Assembly: GCA_035284865.1 (NCBI GenBank)
Contig: JAYKHL010000063.1
Location: 1 to 9,652 of the forward strand
From: JAYKHL01 sp035284865
GTDB lineage: Bacteria > Cyanobacteriota > Sericytochromatia > S15B-MN24 > JAQBPE01
DNA length: 9,652 nucleotides
Reading direction: 5' to 3'
In this document: positions 1 to 7,005 of the stretch, in pieces
Layout of the letters: each line of letters opens with the position of its first letter
Numbering within the stretch: the first letter of the stretch is position 1
Notes under the pieces: model-generated
Database searches by the model: none
Told to the model about the DNA's origin: nothing
Seen by the model: only the letters and a program-made list of their open reading frames with translations
Program-made: the position numbers and the translations under genes

Positions 1-1244
1 TGCCGGCTGATGTTCCAGTCCTTGATGTTGCGCATCCAGTCCAAGTAAACGTCGCCCCACCGCGCCGGATGGAACGTCACCTTGCCCTGCTCCACCACGT
101 CGATCGCAGGGCCCGCCAGGTCGCCCATCCGGACGAACCACTGATCGGACGTGGCAGGTTCCAGGGTCGCGTCGCACCGCGAGCAGTGCCCGACGTTGTG
201 GGTATAGGGCTCCTCCTTCACGAGGTAGCCCCCTGCCTGCAGGTCCGTCACAACCCGCTTGCGCGCCTTGTATCGGTCGAGGCCCGCGTAGGGGCCCGCC
301 AACTCGTTCAGGCAACCCTGCGGCGTGAAGGTGTTGCGCGCCTCGAGGCCGTGTCGCTGACCGATCTCGAAATCGTTCATGTCGTGGGCCGGCGTGATTT
401 TCAAACAGCCCGTGCCGAACTCGGGCTCGACGTGGGCGTCGGCGATGACGGGCAGCTCGCGGTCCGTCAGCGGGAGTCGAACCCGCTTGCCCACCACCGC
501 AGCGTACCGCGCATCCTCAGGGTGAACGGCCACCGCGACGTCACCCAACATCGTCTCAGGGCGAACCGTGGCGACCACCAGCTCCCCGGTGCCGTCCACG
601 AACGGGTAACGCACGTGGTACAGCACATCAGCCTGCTCCACGGGCGAGACCTCCAGGTCCGAAAGACTGGTCAGGCAGGACGGGCACCAGTTGATCATCC
701 GGTTGCCCTTGTACACGAGGCCCCGTTCGTACAGTGCCACGAAGGCCTTTCGAACCGCGCGACTGTAGCCCTCGTCCATCGTGAAGCGCCAGCGATCGTA
801 ATCCAAGCTGGCGCCGAGGCGCTTGAACTGACCGTAGATGGCGTCCCCGGATTCCTGCTTCCAGGCCCAGACCTTTTTCAGAAACGCATCCCTTCCGAGG
901 TCGTGCCGGGTCTTGTGTTCCTCCCGGAGAAGCTTCTTTTCCACCACGTACTGCGTGGCGATGCCTGCATGATCCGTGCCGGGCTGCCACAACACCTCGA
1001 AGCCCTGCATGCGGCGCGCGCGGGCCAGGATGTCTTGTATGGTTCCGTTCACGGCGTGTCCGAGATGCAACGAGCCGGTCACGTTGGGGGGCGGGCAGGC
1101 GAGCACGAACGGCGGCTTGGGGGAGGCTGCGTCTGCCCTGAAGATGCCCAACTCCTCCCAGCGCGCCACCCAACGCCCTTCCACGCTCGAAGGATCGTAG
1201 GTCTTCGCGATCTCTGCACCGTGGGCTTCCGCCGTCGTCTCCAT
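1..1244 (-). CDS. valS: Valyl-tRNA synthetase, N-terminal 414 residues (cut by window edge)
   Basis: Class I aminoacyl-tRNA synthetase that charges tRNA(Val) in the cytoplasm and edits misactivated threonine. The ATG at 1244-1242 follows a strong GGAGGAG Shine-Dalgarno. Residues 51-64 read PPPNVTGSLHLGHA, the ValRS form of the HIGH nucleotide-binding motif (HLGH at 60-63). The inserted CP1 editing domain shows TVRPETMLGD at 226-235 and a GTGCLKITPAHDMNDFEIG block at about 278-297. A CxxC (HCSRCD) leads into an EPATSDQWFVRM segment near residue 350-370. The frame is still open at the left edge, ending in WNISR, which in ValRS precedes the QLWWGH region. The KMSKS loop, anticodon-binding domain and C-terminal coiled coil lie outside; family members run about 880-950 residues. 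It lies 93 bp after clpX on the same strand and is probably the distal gene of the tig-clpP-clpX operon. The identification is secure. Confidence 0.96.
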   Translation of the reverse strand, partial: METTAEAHGAEIAKTYDPSSVEGRWVARWEELGIFRADAASPKPPFVLACPPPNVTGSLHLGHAVNGTIQDILARARRMQGFEVLWQPGTDHAGIATQYVVEKKLLREEHKTRHDLGRDAFLKKVWAWKQESGDAIYGQFKRLGASLDYDRWRFTMDEGYSRAVRKAFVALYERGLVYKGNRMINWCPSCLTSLSDLEVSPVEQADVLYHVRYPFVDGTGELVVATVRPETMLGDVAVAVHPEDARYAAVVGKRVRLPLTDRELPVIADAHVEPEFGTGCLKITPAHDMNDFEIGQRHGLEARNTFTPQGCLNELAGPYAGLDRYKARKRVVTDLQAGGYLVKEEPYTHNVGHCSRCDATLEPATSDQWFVRMGDLAGPAIDVVEQGKVTFHPARWGDVYLDWMRNIKDWNISR

Positions 1245-1261
1245 GGTTCTCCTCCACACGC

Positions 1262-1311
1262 GAGCGGGCCTCGCTGCGCCGCCCTCCTTGGGCGACGGAC
1301 GAAACCCGCTC
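1262..1311 (-). other. Inverted repeat in the clpX-valS gap
   Basis: GAGCGGG at 1262-1268 is exactly complementary to CCCGCTC at 1305-1311, and inside it CGCCC (1280-1284) pairs with GGGCG (1290-1294) around a 5-nt loop. On the minus strand the structure would form in RNA between the clpX stop and the valS Shine-Dalgarno. There is no T-tract, so it does not look like an intrinsic terminator. It could be a leader or processing structure for valS, or chance pairing in GC-rich DNA. I found no convincing promoter in this gap. Confidence 0.3.
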
Positions 1312-1337
1312 CGCTGGTCCGCTTCAGGCAGCCCGCC

Positions 1338-2639
1338 TCAGGCGGTCTCGCCTCGCGGTGCCTTGTTCGGCGTGGCCGCCGCCTTCTTATCTCCCATCAC
1401 CAGCAACGCCGCGTCCGCCCGCCTTTCGATCAGATCGCGTGTGATGACGCACTTTTTGAGGTCCGTGCGGCTGGGAGCCTCGAACATCACGTCGATCATG
1501 ATCTCCTCGACAATCGAACGGAGCGCACGTGCCCCAGTCTTGCGCTTCAAGGCCTCCTCAGCGATGGCCTGAACGGCATCAGCGGTGAACTCCAACTCGA
1601 CGTCGTCCATCGCCAGCAACCGTTTATATTGCTTGAGAATGGCGTTCTTGGGTTCCTGCAGAATCTTCACCAGCGCCGCTTGGTCAAGCTGGTCGAGGGT
1701 GGCAACCACCGGGATGCGCCCGATGAACTCCGGAATCATGCCGTACTTGAGCAGGTCTTCTGGAGACAGGGCCCTCAGCGTCTCGCCGAGATCCTTGTTT
1801 CCGGTGGCCTGCACGTTCGCTCCGAACCCGACGCTCTTCTTGCCGATCCGCGCCTCGATCACCTTGTCGAGGCCCACAAAGGCTCCACCTACGATGAACA
1901 GGATATTGGTCGTGTCGAGTTGGATGAACTCCTGGTAGGGGTGCTTGCGCCCACCTTGGGGGGGCACGTTGGCCGTGGTGCCCTCAAGCATCTTGAGCAA
2001 AGCCTGCTGCACGCCCTCTCCGCTGACGTCTCGGGTGATGCTGGGGTTCTCTGACTTGCGAGCGACCTTGTCGATCTCGTCGATGTAAATGATCCCGCGC
2101 TCGGCCTTCTTGACGTCGTAGTCCGCTGCCTGTAGCAGCCGCAGGAGGATGTTCTCGACATCTTCACCGACGTAGCCGGCCTCCGTCAGCGTGGTGGCGT
2201 CGGCAATGGCGAAAGGCACGTTGATGACCTTTGCCAGGGTCTGGGCCAGCAAGGTCTTGCCAGAGCCGGTCGGACCGATGAGCAAGATGTTGCTCTTCTG
2301 AATCTCCACGTCATCGTCGTGTGTGGAAGCACTGATCCGCTTGTAGTGGTTGTAGACCGCCACCGACAACACCTTCTTGGCGTTGTCCTGACCCACGATG
2401 TGGGAATCGAGGATCTTTTTGATGGTGGCCGGCTTGGGAATATCCCGGATCTCGAGGGGAGGCGCGTCGGCTGACTTCTGCTCCTCGTAGAGCTCGTCGT
2501 CGAGGATCTCGTTGCAGAGATCAACGCACTCGTCGCAGATGTACACGCCGGGTGCAGTGATCAGCTTGCGCACCTGTTCTTGCGTCTTCCCGCAGAACGA
2601 GCACTTGGGGTGTCCCTTCGGGTCGTCGTACTTGGGCAT
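1338..2639 (-). CDS. clpX: ATP-dependent Clp protease, ATP-binding subunit ClpX
   Basis: AAA+ unfoldase that recognises tagged or damaged proteins, unfolds them with ATP and threads them into ClpP. I chose the ATG at 2639-2637 (433 residues). A TTG three codons upstream (2648) overlaps the clpP stop and sits only a few bases from the GGAGG, so it is less likely. Numbering from the ATG: the N-terminal zinc-binding domain has Cys13, Cys16, Cys35 and Cys38; Walker A GPTGSGKT is at 122-129; the GYVG pore loop at 155-158; Walker B IIYIDEID at 183-190; the arginine finger in PEFIGRIP (Arg308); and sensor-2 Arg371 in GARALR. The ClpP-docking loop reads VGF (270-272), where the well-known form is IGF/LGF, a conservative change. 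Length matches the family (E. coli 424). It starts about 5 bp after the clpP stop, so the two are surely co-transcribed and probably translationally coupled. Confidence 0.98.
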   Translation of the reverse strand: MPKYDDPKGHPKCSFCGKTQEQVRKLITAPGVYICDECVDLCNEILDDELYEEQKSADAPPLEIRDIPKPATIKKILDSHIVGQDNAKKVLSVAVYNHYKRISASTHDDDVEIQKSNILLIGPTGSGKTLLAQTLAKVINVPFAIADATTLTEAGYVGEDVENILLRLLQAADYDVKKAERGIIYIDEIDKVARKSENPSITRDVSGEGVQQALLKMLEGTTANVPPQGGRKHPYQEFIQLDTTNILFIVGGAFVGLDKVIEARIGKKSVGFGANVQATGNKDLGETLRALSPEDLLKYGMIPEFIGRIPVVATLDQLDQAALVKILQEPKNAILKQYKRLLAMDDVELEFTADAVQAIAEEALKRKTGARALRSIVEEIMIDVMFEAPSRTDLKKCVITRDLIERRADAALLVMGDKKAAATPNKAPRGETA

Positions 2640-2644
2640 TTCGG

Positions 2645-3301
2645 TCAAGCCCCTCCGGTGCCTGTGCTGCCTGCCTCCGGCATCGGCACCTGGTCAGCGC
2701 CGATGCGAGGCGTCAGCACCTCATCAATCAGCCCGTAAGCCTTCGCGTCCGACGGGGACATGAAGAAGTCACGGTCCGTGTCCTTCTCGAGTTTCTCGAG
2801 TTGCTGTCCGGTGTGAATGGACAACAGCTCATTGAGACGCCGCTTGATGCGAAGAATCTCCGCGGCCTGAATTTCGATGTCAGTGGCCTGCCCCTGGGCC
2901 CCGCCGAGCGGCTGGTGAATCATGATCCGCGCGTTGGGGAGCGCGATGCGCTTCCCGGGCGCGCCGGCCGCCAGCAGGAAGGCGCCCATCGAGGCCGCCT
3001 GTCCGAGGCAGATGGTCGAGACCTTCGGCTTGATGTACTGCATCGTGTCATAGATCGCGAGCCCTGCCGTGACAACACCGCCCGGGCTGTTGATGTACAG
3101 CATGATGTCCTTCTCGGGATCTTCTGCCTCGAGAAACAGCAACTGCGCAATGATCAGGGACGCCACCGTGTCGTCGATGGGCGTGCACAGGAAGATGATG
3201 CGCTCCTTCAAGAGACGCGAGAAGATATCGAACGACCGTTCTCCCCGGCTGGTCGACTCGACCACCATTGGAACGAGGCCCATCTTGAGGTCGGAACTCA
3301 C
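2645..3301 (-). CDS. clpP: ATP-dependent Clp protease, proteolytic subunit ClpP
   Basis: Serine peptidase that forms the tetradecameric barrel degrading polypeptides delivered by ClpX or other Clp ATPases. The start is a GTG at 3301-3299, six bases after a strong GGAGGT, giving 218 residues; an ATG six codons in (3283) is a weaker alternative. The catalytic triad is intact: Ser104 in GQAASMGAF, His129 in MIHQPLGG and Asp178 in DTDRDFF, each offset by a constant seven from E. coli mature numbering. The mature start MGLVPMVVE with TSRGERSFDI closely follows E. coli, so a short N-terminal leader may be self-cleaved, as is known for the family. The GGVVTAG handle region is present. The C-terminus carries about ten extra Gly/Ser/Thr/Ala residues (EAGSTGTGGA). 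It lies 91 bp downstream of tig and just ahead of clpX. Confidence 0.98.
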   Translation of the reverse strand: MSSDLKMGLVPMVVESTSRGERSFDIFSRLLKERIIFLCTPIDDTVASLIIAQLLFLEAEDPEKDIMLYINSPGGVVTAGLAIYDTMQYIKPKVSTICLGQAASMGAFLLAAGAPGKRIALPNARIMIHQPLGGAQGQATDIEIQAAEILRIKRRLNELLSIHTGQQLEKLEKDTDRDFFMSPSDAKAYGLIDEVLTPRIGADQVPMPEAGSTGTGGA

Positions 3302-3323
3302 GGCGAAACCTCCGTGTTCTAGC

Positions 3324-3352
3324 AATGTAAGTCTTTGCGTACGATGATACAA
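3324..3352 (-). promoter_or_regulatory. Possible internal promoter upstream of clpP
   Basis: On the minus strand TTGTAT (3352-3347) and TACATT (3329-3324) are separated by exactly 17 bases. They match the sigma-70 boxes at 3/6 and 4/6 positions. The block is noticeably AT-richer than its surroundings and would place a start site shortly before the clpP Shine-Dalgarno. This is suggestive only; clpP-clpX could also rely on read-through from tig. Confidence 0.25.
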
Positions 3353-3355
3353 CGA

Positions 3356-3380
3356 GCCGCGGCCTCGTAAAAGCCGCGGC
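3356..3380 (-). terminator. GC-rich hairpin between tig and clpP (possible partial terminator or processing site)
   Basis: Two copies of the self-complementary octamer GCCGCGGC (3356-3363 and 3373-3380) are separated by nine bases. In tig mRNA they form an 8-bp stem about 12 bases after the tig stop codon. An alternative fold pairs ACGAG (3353-3357) with CTCGT (3364-3368). No U-run follows, so a classic intrinsic terminator is unlikely. A partial terminator or an mRNA-stabilising 3' end that sets the tig to clpPX ratio fits better. Confidence 0.4.
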
Positions 3381-3392
3381 CCGGACGGAGGG

Positions 3393-4838
3393 TCAGGCCT
3401 CTGACTCCTCGGCGGACTCTTCAGCCGCCGGCTCCGCCGCCTTCTTCTTGCGTGTCGCCTTCTTGGCCGGCGCCGACTCTGCCTCGCCCTCGGGAGCGGA
3501 TTCACCGTCGGTCTGCGCCTCGGGTGCGTACTTCGCGGGGATGTCACCTTCAGTGACGTTCGCCTTCTCGAGCAGCCAGTCAAGGATCTTGTTGGAGAGC
3601 ACCTCGTCAGCCAGGGTCGTCCACCCGCCGCTTTGGATCAGCTGGTTCCGGACGGCGGCCGGGTCGACCCGGTACATCGCGGCATACTGCACGATTTCCT
3701 CATCGACCTCTTCCTGGGTGATGGTGAGGCCCTCGGCCTTCGCCACCGTGCCCAGGGTGAGGCTCGTGCGAATGCGCTTGGTCGCCTCTTCCTTCAACTC
3801 CTCGCGCCAGCTGGTGAGCCGCTCGCGGGTAAACATCTGGTTGACGTCCATGCCCTGGGCCTGCATCACCTGGAGGTACTGCCGCATCAGGAACTCGACC
3901 TCCCGGTCGATCATCACTTGCGGGATCTCGACGTCGGCCAGGTCGAGAACCTGGTCGAGCACCTGCTGCCGGAGCACGGAGTCCCTGCTCTCTTCCGCCT
4001 CGCCCGTGAGTTCCTGAGTGACGTGGGCCCTGAGATCCTCGACGGTGTTGAAGTCTCCGACCGACGCCGCGAAGGCGTCATCGAGTGCTGGCACGGTGCG
4101 ACCCTGCACCTCCCGGACCTTGACCGTGAAGACGGCTGGCTGACCCGCCAGGTTGGCCGCGTGATACTGCTCGGGGAAGTTGACCTCGAAGGTCTTCTCG
4201 TCACCGGCCTTCATGCCGACCAGTTGCTCCATGAAGCCGTCGATGAACCGTCCAGGAGCCACCTCCGCCCGGAAGTTCTCGGCCGTGCCCCCCTCGAAGG
4301 GCTCCTCGGCATCCTTCAGGCGCCCGGAGAAGTCGATCATTGCCACGTCGCCCTGCTCGATGGCCTTGTCGGCCGCCACGTGGGTGGCGCGCTGCTCGCG
4401 CATCTCGGCAAGCCGCTTCTCGACGGCTTCGGGGTCGAGTTCGATCTTGGGGGCTTGAGCCCCGAGCCCGGTATAAGCCCCCCGGAACTCAACGTCAGGC
4501 CGCACCGGGACCTGCGCCTTGAAGACGAGGGCCTTGTTGGCTTCGAACTCCACCACCTCAACGCTCGGGCGTTCGATGATCTCGAGCGACTCTTGCTGAA
4601 CGGCCTTCTCGAGGGCCTCGGGGATGAGTTTTTCAAGCGCCTGGTTCTTGATGTAGTCGAGCCCCACCGTGCGCTCCACCAGCTGACGAGGCGCCTTGCC
4701 CTTGCGGAAGCCGGGGATGTTCACCTGCTGGCTCGCCTGACGGTACGCGTGTTCGAGGCCCCGCTTGACGTGGTCGAGGTCGACCTCAACCTCCAGATGG
4801 ACCTGGTTCTTTTCTTTTTTCTCGAGCGTGACCTTCAC
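3393..4838 (-). CDS. tig: Trigger factor, ribosome-associated chaperone and peptidyl-prolyl isomerase
   Basis: Cytoplasmic chaperone that docks at the ribosomal exit tunnel and shields nascent chains. The start is a GTG at 4838-4836, seven bases after AAGGAG (4851-4846), giving 481 residues (VKVTLEKKEKNQ...). The frame stays open far upstream, but that sequence is leader, not protein. The ribosome-binding signature GFRKGKAP is at 43-50, exactly as in E. coli. The FKBP-like PPIase domain spans about 160-245 (GDVAMIDFSGRL ... GRFIDGFMEQLVGMKAGD ... FTVKVREVQ), followed by the helical C-terminal chaperone domain to about 434. The last 47 residues are an extra low-complexity tail, rich in Ala, Glu and Ser with a Lys/Arg patch (KKATRKKK), making the protein longer than the usual 430-450 residues. 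It is the first gene of the tig-clpP-clpX-valS cluster and has a clear promoter and long leader of its own. Confidence 0.97.
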   Translation of the reverse strand: MKVTLEKKEKNQVHLEVEVDLDHVKRGLEHAYRQASQQVNIPGFRKGKAPRQLVERTVGLDYIKNQALEKLIPEALEKAVQQESLEIIERPSVEVVEFEANKALVFKAQVPVRPDVEFRGAYTGLGAQAPKIELDPEAVEKRLAEMREQRATHVAADKAIEQGDVAMIDFSGRLKDAEEPFEGGTAENFRAEVAPGRFIDGFMEQLVGMKAGDEKTFEVNFPEQYHAANLAGQPAVFTVKVREVQGRTVPALDDAFAASVGDFNTVEDLRAHVTQELTGEAEESRDSVLRQQVLDQVLDLADVEIPQVMIDREVEFLMRQYLQVMQAQGMDVNQMFTRERLTSWREELKEEATKRIRTSLTLGTVAKAEGLTITQEEVDEEIVQYAAMYRVDPAAVRNQLIQSGGWTTLADEVLSNKILDWLLEKANVTEGDIPAKYAPEAQTDGESAPEGEAESAPAKKATRKKKAAEPAAEESAEESEA

Positions 4839-4982
4839 GTGTGAACTCCTTGAGTCCAGGCGCCACTCGCAATGGGCGAGCGCTGGCCGGGCGACCCCCG
4901 GCGGGGTGACGATGAAGGGAGCCGGGCAGGCGGCAAGCCGCCTTTTAACCGGGCTCCCACTGTGGACGCTTCTTAAAAAGCG
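4839..4982 (-). promoter_or_regulatory. Structured 5' leader of the tig operon
   Basis: This is the stretch between the inferred start site (about 4982) and the tig GTG. In transcript order it contains four hairpins. (1) 4982-4967: CGCTT pairs with AAGCG at the 5' end. (2) 4958-4917: GGGAGCC pairs with GGCTCCC, enclosing GGCGG/CCGCC. (3) 4902-4886: GCCGGG pairs with CCCGGC. (4) 4880-4866: CTCGC pairs with GCGAG. The Shine-Dalgarno AAGGAG follows at 4851-4846 and sits in a small ACTC/GAGT hairpin (4855-4845). The 3' arm of hairpin 2 continues as CTCCCTT, which could pair with the Shine-Dalgarno if one C is bulged. No hairpin is followed by a T-tract. I recognise no known riboswitch class; translational control or RNA stability is inference. 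Confidence 0.5.
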
Positions 4983-4988
4983 CCGAGC

Positions 4989-4997
4989 AGTATACCA
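4989..4997 (-). promoter_or_regulatory. Extended -10 promoter for the tig operon
   Basis: On the minus strand the sequence reads TGGTATACT: a TATACT box (5/6 match to TATAAT) with the TG dinucleotide one base upstream that defines an extended -10. The hexamer 17 bases further upstream is ATGCCC, which does not resemble TTGACA, as is common for extended -10 promoters. It would start transcription near 4982. It stands out as AT-rich in a GC-rich region and faces the right way for tig. Confidence 0.65.
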
Positions 4998-5064
4998 CAG
5001 ACCACCGGGCCGGGCATGCTGCGAGGGCGTGGGGCCGCCAGTTGCAGCAGTCAGGTGCCCGGGT

Positions 5065-5094
5065 TTGGCGGGATCCCCGCCCCTCTTGTAACAT
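5065..5094 (+). promoter_or_regulatory. Weak candidate promoter for typA
   Basis: TTGGCG (5065-5070) and TAACAT (5089-5094) are 18 bases apart and match the sigma-70 boxes at about 4/6 each. The spacer is largely taken up by a GGCGGG/CCCGCC hairpin (5067-5081) that also overlaps the -35. If real, transcription would start near 5101, downstream of the ATG at 5093, and would force use of the TTG at 5162. The palindromic GTATAC at 4990-4995 is another possible plus-strand -10. Neither is strong. Confidence 0.2.
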
Positions 5095-5161
5095 GGAGGT
5101 TGCACGTGCGGCCGCGCCGCCGTCTGCGCCACCCGTCACGTCTCCTCCGGAAGAGGCCCCC

Positions 5162-6949
5162 TTGAACCACCACATTCGCAACGTCGCCATCATCGCCCAC
5201 GTTGACCACGGCAAGACCACCCTCGTCGATGGCCTGTTGAAGCAGGCGGGGGCCTTTCGGGCTCACGAGCAGGTGCAAGAGTGCGTCATGGACTCCAACG
5301 ACTTGGAACGGGAGCGGGGCATCACCATCCTGTCCAAGAACACCGCTATCTCATATGGCGACCACAAGATCAACATCGTCGACACGCCCGGTCACGCCGA
5401 CTTCGGGGGAGAGGTCGAGCGGGTGCTCGGGATGGTGGATGGCTGCTTGCTGCTGGTCGACGCCTTCGAGGGGCCGATGCCCCAGACCCGCTTCGTGCTG
5501 CGAAAGGCCCTCGAGCAAGGGCTCAAGCCCATCCTCGTCGTGAACAAGATCGATCGCGATGGGGCGGATCCGGCCCGCGCGGTCGACCGGGTGCTGGACC
5601 TGTTCATCGAGCTGGGGGCCGATGACGACCAGATCGAGTTTCCCGTCATCTACGCCTCGGGCATCGGCGGGTACGCCCTCAGGGACCTCTCGGACGACCG
5701 CCGCGACCTCACGCCGTTGTTCGAGGCCATCCTGCATCACGTTCCGCCGCCGGTTGGTGACGAGGCCCGGCCGTTGCAACTTCAGGTGACGACCCTTGAC
5801 TACTCCGAGTACCTCGGGCGGATCGTCATCGGACGCATCCACAACGGGACCGTGAGCCAGGGAGAGAACCTGGTGCTCATCACCTCCGAGGGCAAGCACG
5901 TGCGGGGCAAGGTCTCCAAGCTGTTCTCGTTTTCCGGCCTCAAGCGGCTGGACGTGGAGCGGGCGGCCGCGGGCGACATTGTTGCGGTGGCAGGCTTCCC
6001 GGAGGCCAACATCGGGGAGACCCTCGCCTCTGCGGCGGACCCGCACCCGTTGCCCCTGATCCGGGTCGACGAGCCCACCATGCAGATTCGCTTTTCCGTC
6101 AACGACTCACCCTTCGCGGGCCGGGAGGGGAAGTTCGTGACCAGCCGCCAGCTGCGCGACCGCCTGACGCGCGAGCTCGAGAGCAACGTTGCGCTGCGGG
6201 TCGAGGACACCGACTCCCCCGACACCTTCTTGCTGTCGGGACGCGGTGAGCTGCACCTCGGCGTGCTGTTCGAGACCATGCGGCGGGAGGGCTACGAGTT
6301 CCAGATCGGCAAGCCGAAGGTCATCAACCGAACCCTCGACGGCGTCGAGCACGAGCCCTACGAGACCCTCGTGCTCGATGTTCCGGACTGGGCGGCCGGC
6401 GCCTGCATCGAGCGCATCGGTTCGCGGCGCGGGATGATGCAGCACATGCACAGCGATGGCACCCGGACCCTGGTCGAGTTCCTGATCCCGGCCCGGGGCC
6501 TCATCGGCTTCCGCAGCGACTTTATCCGGATGACGAAGGGGGAGGGCATCCTGAGCCACTCGTTCTTCGACTACCAGCCACACGCCGGCGAGATCGGGCA
6601 GCAGCGAAACGGGGTGATGATTGCCTGGGAGGACGGGGAGGCCACGGCCTACGCCATCCAGAACTTCGAGGACCGTGGCGTGTTCTTCATCAAGCCGGGC
6701 ACCAAGGTTTACTCCGGGATGATCGTGGGCGAGCACAACCGGCTCCAGGACCTCGATGTGAACGTCTGCAAGGCCAAGAAGCTCACCAACATGCGGTCAG
6801 CTGGCGCAGAGGTGCTCACGGCGTTGCAGGTGCCGGTCGAGATGACCCTGGAGCGTTCGATGGAGTACATCGCAGAGGATGAACTCGTCGAGGTGACGCC
6901 GCAGTCCATTCGCCTGCGGAAGGCCAAGTTAAGCCGTCACGAGCGCTGA
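5162..6949 (+). CDS. typA: Translational GTPase TypA/BipA
   Basis: Ribosome-binding GTPase of the EF-G family, linked in other bacteria to 50S assembly and growth under cold or other stress. I chose the TTG at 5162 (595 residues): it follows GGAAGAGG (5149-5156) by five bases and puts six residues before RNVAIIAHVDHGKTT, matching E. coli BipA. An ATG at 5093 would add a 23-residue Pro/Ala-rich extension but has no clear Shine-Dalgarno. G motifs: P-loop AHVDHGKTT 12-20, RGITI 52-56, DTPGH 74-78, NKID 128-131, and a SG in YASGIGGYAL where the G5 SA is usual. The EF-G-like barrel, domains III and V and the BipA-specific C-terminal domain follow, with RGLIGFRSDF and the ending DELVEVTPQSIRLRKAKL typical of the family. 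Length fits (E. coli 607). It is transcribed divergently from tig and converges on the operon to its right. Confidence 0.96.
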   Translation: MNHHIRNVAIIAHVDHGKTTLVDGLLKQAGAFRAHEQVQECVMDSNDLERERGITILSKNTAISYGDHKINIVDTPGHADFGGEVERVLGMVDGCLLLVDAFEGPMPQTRFVLRKALEQGLKPILVVNKIDRDGADPARAVDRVLDLFIELGADDDQIEFPVIYASGIGGYALRDLSDDRRDLTPLFEAILHHVPPPVGDEARPLQLQVTTLDYSEYLGRIVIGRIHNGTVSQGENLVLITSEGKHVRGKVSKLFSFSGLKRLDVERAAAGDIVAVAGFPEANIGETLASAADPHPLPLIRVDEPTMQIRFSVNDSPFAGREGKFVTSRQLRDRLTRELESNVALRVEDTDSPDTFLLSGRGELHLGVLFETMRREGYEFQIGKPKVINRTLDGVEHEPYETLVLDVPDWAAGACIERIGSRRGMMQHMHSDGTRTLVEFLIPARGLIGFRSDFIRMTKGEGILSHSFFDYQPHAGEIGQQRNGVMIAWEDGEATAYAIQNFEDRGVFFIKPGTKVYSGMIVGEHNRLQDLDVNVCKAKKLTNMRSAGAEVLTALQVPVEMTLERSMEYIAEDELVEVTPQSIRLRKAKLSRHER

Positions 6950-6971
6950 ACAGGGCCCCGGCGGGCCACCG

Positions 6972-7005
6972 CCTGGCAGGGCCTTACTGCAAGGACCCTG
7001 CCAGG
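6972..7005. terminator. Strong hairpin between convergent typA and the small membrane protein gene
   Basis: CCTGGCAGGG (6972-6981) pairs perfectly with CCCTGCCAGG (6996-7005). Inside, CCTT (6982-6985) pairs with AAGG (6991-6994), leaving one bulged A and a five-base loop, so the stem has 14 pairs in total. It begins 22 bases after the typA stop and, on the other strand, contains the last codons and TAA stop (6986-6984) of the convergent gene. No T-tract follows on either side. Its place between convergent genes suggests a shared bidirectional terminator or 3'-end protector, possibly with Rho. Confidence 0.5.

Noticed and set aside
1333..1345. CCGCC/GGCGG hairpin at the clpX stop as a terminator
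   Set aside because: The stem is only five pairs with a three-base loop, has no T-tract, and valS follows on the same strand.
69..2054. Plus-strand open frame of 661 codons opposite valS and clpX
   Set aside because: It is antisense to two unmistakable genes. Its translation is Arg/His/Leu-rich without recognisable domains, typical of a shadow frame in GC-rich DNA.
3302..3583. N-terminal extension of ClpP by 94 residues
   Set aside because: The extension is Arg/Pro-rich and overlaps the end of tig and the intergenic hairpin; the GTG at 3301 has a perfect Shine-Dalgarno and gives the family length.
3633..4844. Plus-strand open frame of 403 codons opposite tig
   Set aside because: It mirrors tig codons and is low in recognisable structure; tig is secure on the other strand.
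4917..4958. Possible tRNA or intrinsic terminator in the tig leader
   Set aside because: The hairpin has a 7-bp outer stem, but there is no cloverleaf, anticodon arm or T-loop sequence, and no T-tract follows on either strand.
4839..5132. N-terminal extension of trigger factor by 98 residues
   Set aside because: The added residues do not resemble the family, while the GTG at 4838 has a good Shine-Dalgarno and gives the conserved N-terminus. The region also contains the promoter and hairpins.
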